NCBI RefSeq assembly: GCF_900128415.1
Contig: NZ_LT635772.1
Span: 62,001-126,000 of the forward strand
Length of the DNA stretch: 64,000 bases
Reading direction: 5' to 3'
Origin: Anaerococcus mediterraneensis
GTDB taxonomy: Bacteria > Bacillota > Clostridia > Tissierellales > Peptoniphilaceae
A program made the position numbers and the translations under genes. Shown here one piece after another: positions 35,759 to 44,867 of this stretch. The notes under the pieces were generated by a model. That model was not told the DNA's origin, made no database searches, and was given only the letters and a program-made list of their open reading frames with translations. Every line of letters starts with the position of its first letter. Position 1 is the stretch's first letter.

Positions 35759-36409
35759 TCAGGATAAAAATTTGTAGTTACCATAAAACATGGCAAAGGC
35801 AGCTATCAAGATAAATACATGCCAAATCGCATGGTTATAAGGGATTTTCTTTACACCATAAAATACAGCCCCTATAGAATAAAAAAGTCCTCCCAAGAGC
35901 AGCAATAAGATATAAGAAAGGCCAATGTATTTATAAATTTGATACAAGAGCAAAATCGAAATCCATCCCATGAGCATATAAATAATCATTGAAGCTTTAC
36001 CTATTTTATCTTCATTTTTGCTGGCAAAGGCTACAATATTCATGGTTATGCCGGCAATGGCCAAGATCCAAACCAGGATGAAAATTATTATAGAAAAATT
36101 GCTCTTTATACCTATCAGACATATTGGTGTATATGATCCTGCTATAGTCAAATATATAACTCCATGGTCAATAGCTCTAAAAATAACCCTGGCTGTAGGA
36201 TTTATCATCGAATGATAAAGACTTGATGCCAAAAACATCAAAGCAATAGCTACAAAATAAATAAGCCAAGCCATAAATTTGACCATATCCCCACCCTTGT
36301 AGGTATCTACTATTATCGGTAGAAAAAATACTAAAGTCAATATAAAACCGATCACATGGGTCGATATATTTAATAGCTCTTCTTTTTTTGTATATTTAAC
36401 TATTCTCAT
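35759..36409 (-). CDS. Hemolysin III family membrane protein
   Basis: A 216-residue integral membrane protein with seven hydrophobic segments. The first conserved block is EELLNISTHVIGFI, followed by the SSLYHSM motif, RAIDHGVIYLTIAGSYTP and a C-terminal HAIWHVFILIAA. These Ser/Asp/His residues are the metal-binding residues of the PAQR/hemolysin III superfamily. In bacteria the role is uncertain; hydrolase activity on membrane lipid is one proposal. Overlaps the upstream small gene by 14 bases. Confidence 0.92.
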   Translation of the reverse strand: MRIVKYTKKEELLNISTHVIGFILTLVFFLPIIVDTYKGGDMVKFMAWLIYFVAIALMFLASSLYHSMINPTARVIFRAIDHGVIYLTIAGSYTPICLIGIKSNFSIIIFILVWILAIAGITMNIVAFASKNEDKIGKASMIIYMLMGWISILLLYQIYKYIGLSYILLLLLGGLFYSIGAVFYGVKKIPYNHAIWHVFILIAAFAMFYGNYKFLS

Positions 36410-36728
36410 TTCTAATCTCCTTGCCTAGTCTGACAATTTCTTTTTGAAGCTTTATTCTTTTTTCTATATCTCTTGATTTTTCATTTTCTATTGTCTTTTT
36501 GTCATAAAGGGCAAAAATCATCAGAAATAGAAAATACAAAAATACAAAAATCCCTACTTTCCTTATATCATCCGCTATAAATCTTGATAGCAAAAGCGCT
36601 CCTAGACCGCCTGTCAGAAGTGGTCTTATAAAAAACTTTATGAATCCTGGTTTATAGCCTTTATTTATTTTTTCTTGAAGATTTTTAAGATCTTGCTTTT
36701 TATTTTCCAACTGTGTTTTTTTATCCAT
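36396..36728 (-). CDS. Small membrane protein with coiled N-terminus
   Basis: No family recognised. The 110 residues comprise a basic/acidic helix likely to form a coiled coil (about 3-27), two membrane segments (about 37-53 and 58-78), and a charged C-terminal helix. The start at 36728 (MDKKTQLENKKQ) follows AGGAG; a longer frame lacks one. The 14-base overlap with the hemolysin III gene implies coupled translation. Confidence 0.75.
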   Translation of the reverse strand: MDKKTQLENKKQDLKNLQEKINKGYKPGFIKFFIRPLLTGGLGALLLSRFIADDIRKVGIFVFLYFLFLMIFALYDKKTIENEKSRDIEKRIKLQKEIVRLGKEIRNENS

Positions 36729-36807
36729 ATATACTCCTATACCATAGTAATTCACTTTGATTATTTTACCTTTTTGTAGTAAAATATTCATATGTTAGGA
36801 GGATAAT

Positions 36808-37023
36808 ATGACCGAAAATACAAAAGATAAAAACAAGGTAACTATCACACGTGATATGATAATAGGCGATATAATTCAGGCAAAACCAGAAGCCATAAAT
36901 ATACTAATGATGAGCGGTATGGGCTGTATTGCTTGTCCAACATCACTTTATGAAAGTTTAGAAGAAGCATGTATGGTTCATGGCATGGATCCAGAATATA
37001 TGCTTGAACAACTAAATGCCTAA
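36808..37023 (+). CDS. DUF1858 redox-disulfide domain protein
   Basis: A 71-residue single DUF1858 domain, known also as the hybrid-cluster-protein-associated redox disulfide domain. DMIIGDIIQAKPEAINIL is the conserved first helix, and GMGCIACPTSLYESL carries the C-x2-C pair. Length is typical. A role as a small thiol or electron-transfer partner is likely, although no hybrid cluster protein is nearby. AGGAGG precedes the ATG. Confidence 0.88.
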   Translation: MTENTKDKNKVTITRDMIIGDIIQAKPEAINILMMSGMGCIACPTSLYESLEEACMVHGMDPEYMLEQLNA

Positions 37024-37031
37024 TAAATAAA

Positions 37032-37062
37032 AAATCTCTAGGAAACTAGAGATTTTTTTTTG
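37032..37062. terminator. Terminator after the DUF1858 gene
   Basis: A perfect 10-bp stem AAATCTCTAG/CTAGAGATTT with GAAA loop and a T-run. It serves the DUF1858 gene and, through its A-run, perhaps the opposing pyrophosphatase gene. Confidence 0.9.
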
Positions 37063-37074
37063 CATATTTTTATT

Positions 37075-38721
37075 TTAATTTCCTATAATGGCCTCTGTGA
37101 GTCTAGGAATAACCTGTTTTTTACGGGATAGGACACCAGGAGCCTCGATAGTCCCATTTGGTGTGACTTTACCAAATTCGTCTTTGATCTGGTCAAAATA
37201 TTCTCCAACAACAAGGAGCTCGCTTCTTTGGTTGAAAATATCTGTCAATACTAGGACAAAGGTGTCCTCCCCCTTTTGTTTTATTTTGCCAGCCATTTGA
37301 CTTTTTAGATCATCCATAATTGGTACAAGTTCCTCCGGATTCATAGTCATAACTTGTCCAACCCTGACATTAGCTTCTCCTATTGTAAAAGTTTTTATAT
37401 CTCCTTCTATGAGGTCTTGGGCTGATTTGCCCTTTAGGGATGTTCCCGCTCTAAACATCTTGTCTGCAAATTCTTCTGGATTTATATCAGCAATCTTGCT
37501 CATCCTATCTAGGATTCTCCTGTCGATGTCAGTTGTAGTTGGAGACCTGAAAAGCAAGGTGTCAGATATGATCGCTGCACAAAGTATGCCTGCTATCTCT
37601 TTTGATGGTCTAATACCAGATTCTAAGTACATCTCACTAATAATAGTAGCTGTTGATCCTACTGGCTCTGCCCTAAAAAATACAGGTCCTGTTGTAAGTA
37701 TATTTGCCACCCTATGGTGGTCGATGATTTCTAGGATTTCTGCTTCTTCTATATCATCTATAGATTGGTTTCTTTCATTGTGGTCTACTAAAATCAAATT
37801 CTTTTTATCTGATGATATCAAATGGTATCTAGATATAGATCCTACAACAGTTTTTGTGGCATCTACTACTGGATAAGATCTAAACCTAGATTTGGCCATA
37901 GCCTCTTTGACTATATCTAGGGTATCATCGGTTTTAAAATATATAAGATTATCTCTTGTCATCACATGGCCAACTGGGATTGTTAGAGGTAAAAGCCTAG
38001 ATGCCATAAAAGAGTTGTACTCAGTAGATAAGACTGTAACATTATTTTCTTTTGCTATTTTTATAGCCTCATCGTCAAGCTTGGCCCCATGACTTAGGAC
38101 CAAAAGTGAAATCTTTGTTTCTAGCAAATACTTATAATAATCACTCCTATTGCCTGAGATTACTATATCATTTTCTAATATCATCCCCTCTAAGTCTTTT
38201 TCATTGCCAGTCATCGCAAAAACTGTCATCTTGCCGCTTAGAGGTCTTGGATTTTCTGGTAAATAAATTATTTTAGCTGCCAATACATCTACGATATTAT
38301 CTATACTTGTATCTGACCTTCCTAAAATTTTATCATCCCAAACATCCATGTAGGATTTTGTAATATTTGAAAGGGATGCTATACCTACAAGTTGCCCATC
38401 ATTGTTGACAACTGATAGGGAATTTGTTGTACCTTCTTGGAAGACTTCCCAAGCCATTTTTATAGGTATAGATGGGTCTATATTATTGCCCTGGTCTATT
38501 GATAAATCTCCCACAGTTAGCTTCATTGATTCTTTTAGGACAGGTGGTTGCACGCCAAAATAATCCAAAACAAATCGGCTCTCCTGGTTTAGCTTGCCAA
38601 GTCTAACAGCTACGGCCTCATACTGACCAAGTCTATTTTTAAGGTCAGCATAGGCTATAGCAGAACAAATTGAGTCTGTGTCAGGTTTTTTATGGCCTGT
38701 GATGTAAACTGTTTTTTTCAT
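37075..38721 (-). CDS. Manganese-dependent inorganic pyrophosphatase with CBS and DRTGG domains
   Basis: Hydrolyses pyrophosphate; family II, DHH type, with an inserted regulatory module. The 548 residues start VYITGHKKPDTDSICSAIAY (first metal site). A CBS domain (about 72-125), a DRTGG domain (about 130-240) and a second CBS domain (about 245-305) follow. Then the DHH motif LVDHNERNQSIDDIEEAE, EIIDHHRV, GSTATIISEMY and the DHHA2 part with RKKQVIPRLTE at the end. CBS pyrophosphatases are controlled by adenine nucleotides, in some cases diadenosine polyphosphates. The gene is ten bases downstream of the CNNM-type gene. Confidence 0.95.
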   Translation of the reverse strand: MKKTVYITGHKKPDTDSICSAIAYADLKNRLGQYEAVAVRLGKLNQESRFVLDYFGVQPPVLKESMKLTVGDLSIDQGNNIDPSIPIKMAWEVFQEGTTNSLSVVNNDGQLVGIASLSNITKSYMDVWDDKILGRSDTSIDNIVDVLAAKIIYLPENPRPLSGKMTVFAMTGNEKDLEGMILENDIVISGNRSDYYKYLLETKISLLVLSHGAKLDDEAIKIAKENNVTVLSTEYNSFMASRLLPLTIPVGHVMTRDNLIYFKTDDTLDIVKEAMAKSRFRSYPVVDATKTVVGSISRYHLISSDKKNLILVDHNERNQSIDDIEEAEILEIIDHHRVANILTTGPVFFRAEPVGSTATIISEMYLESGIRPSKEIAGILCAAIISDTLLFRSPTTTDIDRRILDRMSKIADINPEEFADKMFRAGTSLKGKSAQDLIEGDIKTFTIGEANVRVGQVMTMNPEELVPIMDDLKSQMAGKIKQKGEDTFVLVLTDIFNQRSELLVVGEYFDQIKDEFGKVTPNGTIEAPGVLSRKKQVIPRLTEAIIGN

Positions 38722-38731
38722 TTTTTCTCCT

Positions 38732-39976
38732 TTAAAATTCTACCTTTAGCATCTCTATTTTATACCTATCTATTTGTACCACGCTTATTTTTATCCCATC
38801 AACTTCGACTAAATCACCTACTTTTGCGATCCTACCAAGTTTGTCTATGACAAATCCACCTATGGAGTCATTTTTAAGTTGCTTGATATCCTTGTCAAAA
38901 TAATCATTAAAATCATTGATATGGATAGATGGGTCTACCAAATACTCCCTATCTTTTATCTTAAATATTGTCTCATGGTGGGTATCGTACTCGTCTTCTA
39001 TCTCACCGACTAGCTCTTCTACTATGTCTTCTATAGTTACAATCCCACTTGTACCACCGTATTCGTCAATAACTATGGCAAGGGATACATTTTCTTCTCT
39101 CATAGACTTAAAAAGATCAAAAATGTGCATATTATCATAAACATAAAAGGCAGGTCTGATCATCTTTTCTAGGTCCAAGTCCTTATCATCTGCTATGAAG
39201 GCCACAATATCCTTCATGTGGAGGATACCCAAGATATTGTCTATCGATTTGCCATAAACAGGTATCCTAGAATGTTTGGAATTTTTCAAGAAGTTTTTAA
39301 GGTCAAAATTGTCTATATCAATATTGATAGCCTCCATATTTGTCCTGGCTGTCATTATATCTTCTACATCAGAATCCCCAAACTCAAATACATTGTTGAT
39401 TATCTCACTTTCCTGGAAATTGATAACTCCCTGCTCCTCAGAAACATCAACTATGGTTTTTAGGTCCTCCTCAGTAACCAAGTCTTGCTTAGACTTTTCT
39501 TCACCGATAATCATCCTAGTTAATCCCCCAGTGATGATTGATAAAACAAAAGACAAAGGCGCAAAAACTATTTGAAAAAATTTTATAGGTTTTGCAACCT
39601 TGAGGGACACTTTTTCAGAATTTGAGGCTGCTATATTTTTTGGTGTAACCTCTCCAAATATCAAAATCGCCAAGGTAAGAAATACCGTAGATATCAAAGC
39701 CCCAGATGCCCCATATAGGTCTGTAAAAAGTATTGTTGCAATTGTTGTGGTTGCAATATTTACTATGTTATTACCTATCAAAATAGCTGTTAGAACCTTA
39801 TTAATATTTTCAGATAAGCTTTTGACAAGAGATGAGTTTTTGACCCCATTTTCTTCTAATTGTCTAATTTTAAATATATTTATGGATGTGAGGGCTGTTT
39901 CTGATGAAGAAAAAAACGCACTCATCATTATGCCCAATATCACAAGTATCAACTGGATAACATTTATTTTACTCAT
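38732..39976 (-). CDS. CNNM/CorC-type transporter-associated protein (hemolysin family)
   Basis: A 414-residue membrane protein: DUF21 membrane domain with four segments (about 1-150, including SSSETALTSINIFKIRQLEE and FGEVTPKNIAA), two CBS domains (about 205-325, with VDVEDIMTARTNME-like opening and VIDEYGGTSGIVTIEDIVEE) and a C-terminal CorC/HlyC domain (about 335-414). Members affect Mg2+ or Co2+ homeostasis. It lies directly upstream of the pyrophosphatase, itself a Mn/Mg enzyme with CBS domains, and is probably co-transcribed. Confidence 0.93.
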   Translation of the reverse strand: MSKINVIQLILVILGIMMSAFFSSSETALTSINIFKIRQLEENGVKNSSLVKSLSENINKVLTAILIGNNIVNIATTTIATILFTDLYGASGALISTVFLTLAILIFGEVTPKNIAASNSEKVSLKVAKPIKFFQIVFAPLSFVLSIITGGLTRMIIGEEKSKQDLVTEEDLKTIVDVSEEQGVINFQESEIINNVFEFGDSDVEDIMTARTNMEAINIDIDNFDLKNFLKNSKHSRIPVYGKSIDNILGILHMKDIVAFIADDKDLDLEKMIRPAFYVYDNMHIFDLFKSMREENVSLAIVIDEYGGTSGIVTIEDIVEELVGEIEDEYDTHHETIFKIKDREYLVDPSIHINDFNDYFDKDIKQLKNDSIGGFVIDKLGRIAKVGDLVEVDGIKISVVQIDRYKIEMLKVEF

Positions 39977-40090
39977 AAATCCTACTTTCTATCAATTACT
40001 ATACTCTAGTCCTATTATAGCCAATTTCAAGGCAAAAATAAAGATTTTCTTTATTAAAAAAATATAAAATGAAAAAAATAAATTTTAGCA

Positions 40091-40099
40091 TATAATGAC
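40091..40099 (+). promoter_or_regulatory. -10 region of the purine permease gene
   Basis: CATATAATG about 33 bases before the start. No purine riboswitch fold was seen in the 150-base leader region. Confidence 0.4.
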
Positions 40100-40128
40100 C
40101 CTGTATCATTAAAAAAAGGAGGCAATTT

Positions 40129-41433
40129 ATGGCAGAAGTTTCATTTTTCGAAAAAACTTTCAAGCTAAAGAAACATGGTACTAATATCAAAACAGAGATA
40201 ATGGCAGGTATAACCACATTTATGACAATGTCTTATATACTTGCAGTCAATCCACAAATCCTATCAGAAGCAGGTATGGATTATGGGGCAGTGTTCTCAG
40301 CTACTATCATAGCATCAGTTATTGCTATGCTAATGATGGCTTTTTATGCAAACCTACCATTTGCACTTTCTGCTGGTATGGGGCTTAATGCTTTCTTCAC
40401 CTATACAGTAGTTATGAAAATGGGCCACCCATGGCAGTTTGCATTAACAGCAGTATTTTTAGAAGGAATTTTATTTATTTTGTTATCATTTTTGGGTGTA
40501 AGGGAAGCAATTTTCAATTCTATCCCTGTGACTCTAAAAAAGGCAGTATCAGTAGGTATAGGCTTATTTATAGCAGAAATTGGTCTTCTAAACTCTAAAA
40601 TTATAGTCCCAGGAGACATCAGCCTATCCCTAGGCACTATAGCTAGTAAAGAATCCCTAGTATTTTTCTTTGCTCTTATCATAATGATAGTTATGACAGC
40701 TAGAAATATAAAGGGAGCACTTTTGTGGGGGATTTTGATCTCTACAGTCTTATCCTTGATAGTTGGGGTAACAAAATTTCCTGGAGGCGGCATCCTAAGT
40801 TTGCCACCATCTATAAAGCCTGTTGCATTTAAACTAGACTTTTCAAATATATTTTCTTTAGAGATGTTCTCAGTATTATTTTCATTTTTATTTGTAGATA
40901 TATTTGATACACTTGGAACCCTAACAGGTGTTGCGACAAAGGCAAATATGCTAGATGAAAATGGCAATTTAGAAAACGCATCTAAGGCCCTAATGTCAGA
41001 TGCTATAGGCACAACAATCGGTGCCCTAGTTGGTACATCTACAGTTACTACCTTTGTAGAATCATCATCAGGAGTTGCAGAGGGCGGAAGGACAGGTCTT
41101 ACAACACTTGCTACAGCATCTTGCTTTGTTATATCAGCATTTTTCTTCCCAATATTTTCTATAATACCAGGTCAGGCTACAGCAGCAGCCCTAGTTACAG
41201 TTGGACTTTTCATGCTATCTACAGTTGTAGATATAAACTTCTCAGATATCACAGAGGCCTTCCCAGCCTTTATGACTATCCTTATGATGCCTTTGACCTA
41301 TTCTATAGCAGAAGGTATATCCTTTGGTATCATATCCTTTGCAGCTATCAAACTACTTACAGGTAGGGGCAAGGAAGTAAGCCCAATAATCTATGTCCTA
41401 GCAGTCATTTTCATTGCTAGATACTTAGTTTAA
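40129..41433 (+). CDS. NCS2-family purine permease (guanine/hypoxanthine type)
   Basis: A 434-residue nucleobase:cation symporter with twelve or more membrane segments. TEIMAGITTFMTMSYILAVNP is the AzgA/PbuG opening; ALSAGMGLNAFFTY, FVDIFDTLGTLTGVATKA and the signature TTVTTFVESSSGVAEGGRTG follow. These mark the purine (guanine/hypoxanthine) subgroup. Note that the exact sequence at the signature is STVTTFVESSSGVAEG. AAAAGGAGG precedes the start. Confidence 0.94.
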   Translation: MAEVSFFEKTFKLKKHGTNIKTEIMAGITTFMTMSYILAVNPQILSEAGMDYGAVFSATIIASVIAMLMMAFYANLPFALSAGMGLNAFFTYTVVMKMGHPWQFALTAVFLEGILFILLSFLGVREAIFNSIPVTLKKAVSVGIGLFIAEIGLLNSKIIVPGDISLSLGTIASKESLVFFFALIIMIVMTARNIKGALLWGILISTVLSLIVGVTKFPGGGILSLPPSIKPVAFKLDFSNIFSLEMFSVLFSFLFVDIFDTLGTLTGVATKANMLDENGNLENASKALMSDAIGTTIGALVGTSTVTTFVESSSGVAEGGRTGLTTLATASCFVISAFFFPIFSIIPGQATAAALVTVGLFMLSTVVDINFSDITEAFPAFMTILMMPLTYSIAEGISFGIISFAAIKLLTGRGKEVSPIIYVLAVIFIARYLV

Positions 41434-41442
41434 TAAAATTAT

Positions 41443-41471
41443 TTGACAAGAAAAACAATTTAGTGTATTAT
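41443..41471 (+). promoter_or_regulatory. Promoter of the T-box-trpP transcript
   Basis: TTGACA, 17 bases, TATTAT, just before the T-box leader. Confidence 0.75.
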
Positions 41472-41477
41472 AGTATC

Positions 41478-41718
41478 AATATAAATCGAACTTAGAATTA
41501 GTAGCAGATTACAAAACCGACAGAAAGCTAATGGTTGATGAGAATTGCAGGTGGAGTTTTTTGTGAATGGATCTAACAGATCAATGGTGAACATTAGTAG
41601 CCGGCGGGTGTTTCTCACCTTACAGGGATAGGATATGTTTGTATCTAAAGATGTCTTTTGACAAAAGGGATGGCACCGTGGGCTAAGGCTCGCTCCTATT
41701 AGGAGCGGGTCTTTTTTG
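41478..41718 (+). ncRNA. T-box riboswitch, tryptophan type
   Basis: A leader of about 240 bases before trpP. The T-box AAGGGATGGCACCGTGG (41665-41681) is conserved and is followed by a terminator stem (CGCTCCT/AGGAGCG, 41691-41707) with a T-run. Stem I ends with TTAGTAGCCGG as in other T-boxes. The specifier is probably TGG at 41568-41570 in GTGAATGGATC, which matches the tryptophan transporter downstream. Uncharged tRNA-Trp would favour the antiterminator and raise expression. Confidence 0.9.
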
Positions 41719-41744
41719 TTTATCAAAAAAGAAAAGAGGTAAAA

Positions 41745-42239
41745 ATGAAAACACAAAATCTAACTATTTCAGCAGTATTTATGGCACTAGGCCTTGTTAT
41801 GCACTTTGTAGTGCCGGGCATATTTTTTGGAGTAAAACCAGATTTTCTCCTATCGATGATGTTTATGTCCTTATTGATTGTAGATAAATTTAGTGAGGCT
41901 ATCCTCATAGGAGTAGCAGGTGCTATAATGAGTGCACTTACTACCACCTTTCCAGGAGGACAAGTCCCAAACTTTATAGAAAAAATAATCACAACTATAA
42001 TAATTTTTAAGGTCATCCAGTCAATGAACAAAAATTATTCGATCAAAAAAATAATCCTAGTCTTTGCCCTAGGGACACTTATTTCTGGAACCTTGTTTTT
42101 GACAATAGCCCTAAGTATGACCAAACAAATGAATTTATTTTTGCCATCCTTCCCTGCAGTCCTTGTAGCCATGGTTATAAATCCAATTTTGGGCATATTT
42201 TTATATAAGATTTGCCAAAATATGAAAATAATTAAATAA
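41745..42239 (+). CDS. trpP: Tryptophan transporter TrpP
   Basis: A 164-residue membrane protein with five or six hydrophobic segments. The phrases LVMHFVVPGIFFGVKPDFLL and TTTFPGGQVPNFIEKI are characteristic of TrpP (YhaG), the tryptophan uptake protein of Bacillus and relatives. The T-box leader with Trp specifier supports the same assignment. No trp biosynthesis genes are in the window; a Trp auxotroph relying on uptake would fit. AAGAGGT precedes the ATG. Confidence 0.9.
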   Translation: MKTQNLTISAVFMALGLVMHFVVPGIFFGVKPDFLLSMMFMSLLIVDKFSEAILIGVAGAIMSALTTTFPGGQVPNFIEKIITTIIIFKVIQSMNKNYSIKKIILVFALGTLISGTLFLTIALSMTKQMNLFLPSFPAVLVAMVINPILGIFLYKICQNMKIIK

Positions 42240-42243
42240 GGCT

Positions 42244-42274
42244 AAGCTTGTTTGGATTACAAACAAGCTTTTAT
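42244..42274 (+). terminator. Terminator after trpP
   Basis: A perfect 11-bp stem AAGCTTGTTTG/CAAACAAGCTT with a GATTA loop, then TTATT. Confidence 0.85.
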
Positions 42275-42397
42275 TAAAATTTTATTTTAATTTGCACCTT
42301 TAATATATATTTTTATCAATCTTATTTTTTATAATAACACTTTGATTGATTTATTCTTTATCACGATGTATAATTAATGAAAAATAAAGGAGCTGGT

Positions 42398-43591
42398 ATG
42401 AATTTCTTAGATTATGCTAACAATATAGAAAACGACATCATTAATGACAGAAGAAACCTACATATGATTCCAGAGCTAGAACTGGACTTGCCAAAGACAG
42501 TCGCCTATGTAGAAAAAAGGCTAAAAGAGATGGATATCCCTTATAAAAAACTGGTAAATGGCAATGCTATTATAGCAGAGATAGGAAAATACGATGGCAA
42601 ATGTATAGCCATCAGGGCTGATATGGACGCCCTACCAATAGAAGAGAAAACTGGTCTTGATTTTGCATCCACCCATCCTGGCAGGATGCATGCCTGTGGT
42701 CACGATGGCCACACATCAATGGCCCTTGGTGCTTGCAGGATTCTAAAAGATCACGAAGATGACCTAGGAGGCCTTGTAAAAATATTTTTCCAACCAGGAG
42801 AGGAAATCCCAGGTGGAGCCAAACCAATGATTGACGAAGGCTGTATGGAAAATCCAAAAGTAGATAGGGTCATAGGCCTACACGAAGGTGGTATTTTTGG
42901 AAAACTTCCTACAGGTACTCTTGCCTTTAAAAGAGATGCCATGATGGCTTCTATGGATGCTTTTATAATTAGGGTCAAAGGTCTTGGAGGTCACGGCGCA
43001 AAGCCAGAATATTTTATCGACCCAATAGCTACAATCAGTGAGATAAATTTGGCCCTACAAAAAATCATCTCTAGGGAGCTAGACCCAACCAAGTCCGCTC
43101 TTATATCAATTTGCCAAATCCACGGAGGTACAACTCAAAATATCATCCCAGATGAAGTTTGGGAAGAGGGTACTGTTAGGAATCTTGACGAAAAAACCCG
43201 TGATTTTGTAGAAAAAAGAATGGGCGAGATAGTGGAAAATGTGGCCAAGGCCTTTAGGTGCGAAGGGATTTTAGAATACAAAAGATTTTATCCTAGCCTT
43301 GTAAATGACAACGACTTTACCGACTATGTAATGGATATAGCAAGCGAGCTTCTAGGAGAAGAAAAAATTATCAGCCTAGATAAACCAAGCATGGGAGGCG
43401 AAGACTTTGCATTCTTTTTACAAAAAGCCAAGGGGACATTTTTATCCCTCAACAATCTAAAGCCACACAAAGATGGAATAGTCTACCCTCACCACAATTC
43501 CAAATTTGACGTTGACGAAAGTGTTTTTTATATAGGCAGCGGACTTTTATCAGAAGTTGCCTATAGATATTTGAAAGAAGGTAAAAAATGA
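42398..43591 (+). CDS. M20-family amidohydrolase (HipO-like)
   Basis: A 397-residue zinc amidohydrolase of the M20D group (hippurate hydrolase, N-acyl-amino acid deacylase). AIRADMDALPIEEKTGLDFA, HACGHDGHTSMALGA (metal ligands) and FFQPGEEIPGGAKPMIDEG with the catalytic Glu pair, then GLHEG and a late GGEDFAFFL are all present. The start at 42398 (MNFLDYANN) follows AAAGGAG with six-base spacing; seven upstream codons are excluded. It overlaps the next gene by four bases, tying it to a pair of membrane proteins that may import its substrate. Confidence 0.93.
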   Translation: MNFLDYANNIENDIINDRRNLHMIPELELDLPKTVAYVEKRLKEMDIPYKKLVNGNAIIAEIGKYDGKCIAIRADMDALPIEEKTGLDFASTHPGRMHACGHDGHTSMALGACRILKDHEDDLGGLVKIFFQPGEEIPGGAKPMIDEGCMENPKVDRVIGLHEGGIFGKLPTGTLAFKRDAMMASMDAFIIRVKGLGGHGAKPEYFIDPIATISEINLALQKIISRELDPTKSALISICQIHGGTTQNIIPDEVWEEGTVRNLDEKTRDFVEKRMGEIVENVAKAFRCEGILEYKRFYPSLVNDNDFTDYVMDIASELLGEEKIISLDKPSMGGEDFAFFLQKAKGTFLSLNNLKPHKDGIVYPHHNSKFDVDESVFYIGSGLLSEVAYRYLKEGKK

Positions 43592-44361
43592 AAAAATTTA
43601 AGTTGCATATAATTGCCCTAGCAGTAGTTTTAGTGGCAGAGCTTATTGGAAAACACACTTTTAATATAGGTATAGGTACAATAGTCCTCCTACCTATGTT
43701 ATTTGCCCTAATTATAGGTGTACTTACTACACCAAAGTTTTTAAATATAGCCAAAGAAGATGAGATGAAAAAAGCCGGTAGGCTAATATCTGTAACACTA
43801 ATGCTTTTAATGGCCAAATACGGCACAACTATAGGACCAACTATAGATACAGTTATAAAATCATCACCAGCACTTATCCTCCAAGAGTTTGGTAACCTTG
43901 GAACAGTATTTTTGGGAGTCCCACTAGGTGTTTTGCTTGGCCTAAAAAGAGAAGTCATAGGTGGGGCCCACTCTATATCTAGGGAGCCAAACGTAGCCTT
44001 GATTGCAGAAAAATATGGACTTGATAGCCCAGAAGGTGAAGGAGTTTTGGGAGTTTATATAGTAGGAACAGTTTTTGGTACTATTTTTATGGGAATCATC
44101 GCATCAATTCTTGCTACATCTACCCCACTTCATCCCCTATCCCTAGCTATGGCTTCTGGTGTAGGATCTGCATCAATGATGACAGCTTCTGTTGGGGCCT
44201 TGGTAGAACTTTTCCCAGAGATGGCAGATAAGATTACAGCCTTTGGTGCAGCATCTAACCTCCTATCTGGACTAGATGGAGTTTATATGTCAGTATTTTT
44301 GGCAATACCCCTTGCTGAAAAACTATATTCAGTCTTTATGAGAAAAAAAGGAAGGAAATAA
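43588..44361 (+). CDS. DUF3100-type membrane protein
   Basis: A 257-residue protein with about seven membrane segments that I place in DUF3100 from memory of the family pattern. HSISREPNVALIAEKYGLDS followed by PEGEGVLGVYIVGTVFG is a conserved-looking cytoplasmic loop, and ASGVGSASMMTASVGALVE is a small-residue-rich segment. Function unproven. Its start overlaps the M20 gene end, and the 148-residue membrane gene follows by one base. A transporter role for N-acyl amino acids or peptides is inferred from this context. Confidence 0.75.
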   Translation: MKKFKLHIIALAVVLVAELIGKHTFNIGIGTIVLLPMLFALIIGVLTTPKFLNIAKEDEMKKAGRLISVTLMLLMAKYGTTIGPTIDTVIKSSPALILQEFGNLGTVFLGVPLGVLLGLKREVIGGAHSISREPNVALIAEKYGLDSPEGEGVLGVYIVGTVFGTIFMGIIASILATSTPLHPLSLAMASGVGSASMMTASVGALVELFPEMADKITAFGAASNLLSGLDGVYMSVFLAIPLAEKLYSVFMRKKGRK

Positions 44362-44362
44362 A

Positions 44363-44809
44363 ATGAAATTTAAGGAAAAAGTATATATACTTCTAATCAC
44401 AGCCCTCATATCAGTCATAGCCAACTGGCTAGGACCTGGCATCAGCCCACTTCAAGGCATACCTGGTGTTTTAATCCTCGCCCTAATCTCTGTTGCAGGC
44501 ATAGGTATTTCTGAGATAATGCCTGGCAAAATCCCAGCAGTAGCCTATATAGTTACCCTTGCAACCTTGGTAACTATTCCAGCCTTTCCTTTATCATCCT
44601 TTATAAGCTACCACACAGGCAATGTAGATTTTACAACACTTTGTACACCAATACTTGCCTATGCGGGTATCTATACAGGTGAAAACCTGGATAACCTAAA
44701 AAAGACCGGACCAAAAATTATTATACTAGCAATTTTTGTAATCCTCGGTACCTATATAGGATCAGCCATAATTGCTCAATTAATTTTAAAGGCCATAGGT
44801 CAAATATAG
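44363..44809 (+). CDS. Small membrane partner of the DUF3100 protein
   Basis: A 148-residue protein with about five membrane segments; no family recognised. GIGISEIMPGKIPAVAYIVT and LAYAGIYTGENLDNLKKTG are the more polar, possibly functional, parts. It starts one base after the DUF3100 gene with a GGAAGGA site within that gene, so the two form one membrane unit together, probably a two-component permease with the M20 hydrolase acting on the cargo. Confidence 0.72.
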   Translation: MKFKEKVYILLITALISVIANWLGPGISPLQGIPGVLILALISVAGIGISEIMPGKIPAVAYIVTLATLVTIPAFPLSSFISYHTGNVDFTTLCTPILAYAGIYTGENLDNLKKTGPKIIILAIFVILGTYIGSAIIAQLILKAIGQI

Positions 44810-44813
44810 TAGA

Positions 44814-44845
44814 AAAGCAAGACCCACTTGGTCTTGCTTTTTTTA
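44814..44845 (+). terminator. Terminator of the M20-DUF3100 operon
   Basis: A perfect 11-bp stem AAAGCAAGACC/GGTCTTGCTTT with a five-base loop and T-run. Confidence 0.9.
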
Positions 44846-44867
44846 TATCAATATTATTTTTATTAAT

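Noticed and set aside
37409..37876. A 155-codon plus-strand frame inside the pyrophosphatase gene, and similar frames opposite most long genes
   Set aside because: Opposite-strand shadows of clearly conserved proteins, Ser/Ile-rich by composition.
39977..40128. Purine riboswitch before the NCS2 permease
   Set aside because: No conserved purine aptamer stems or junction sequence in this short AT-rich stretch.
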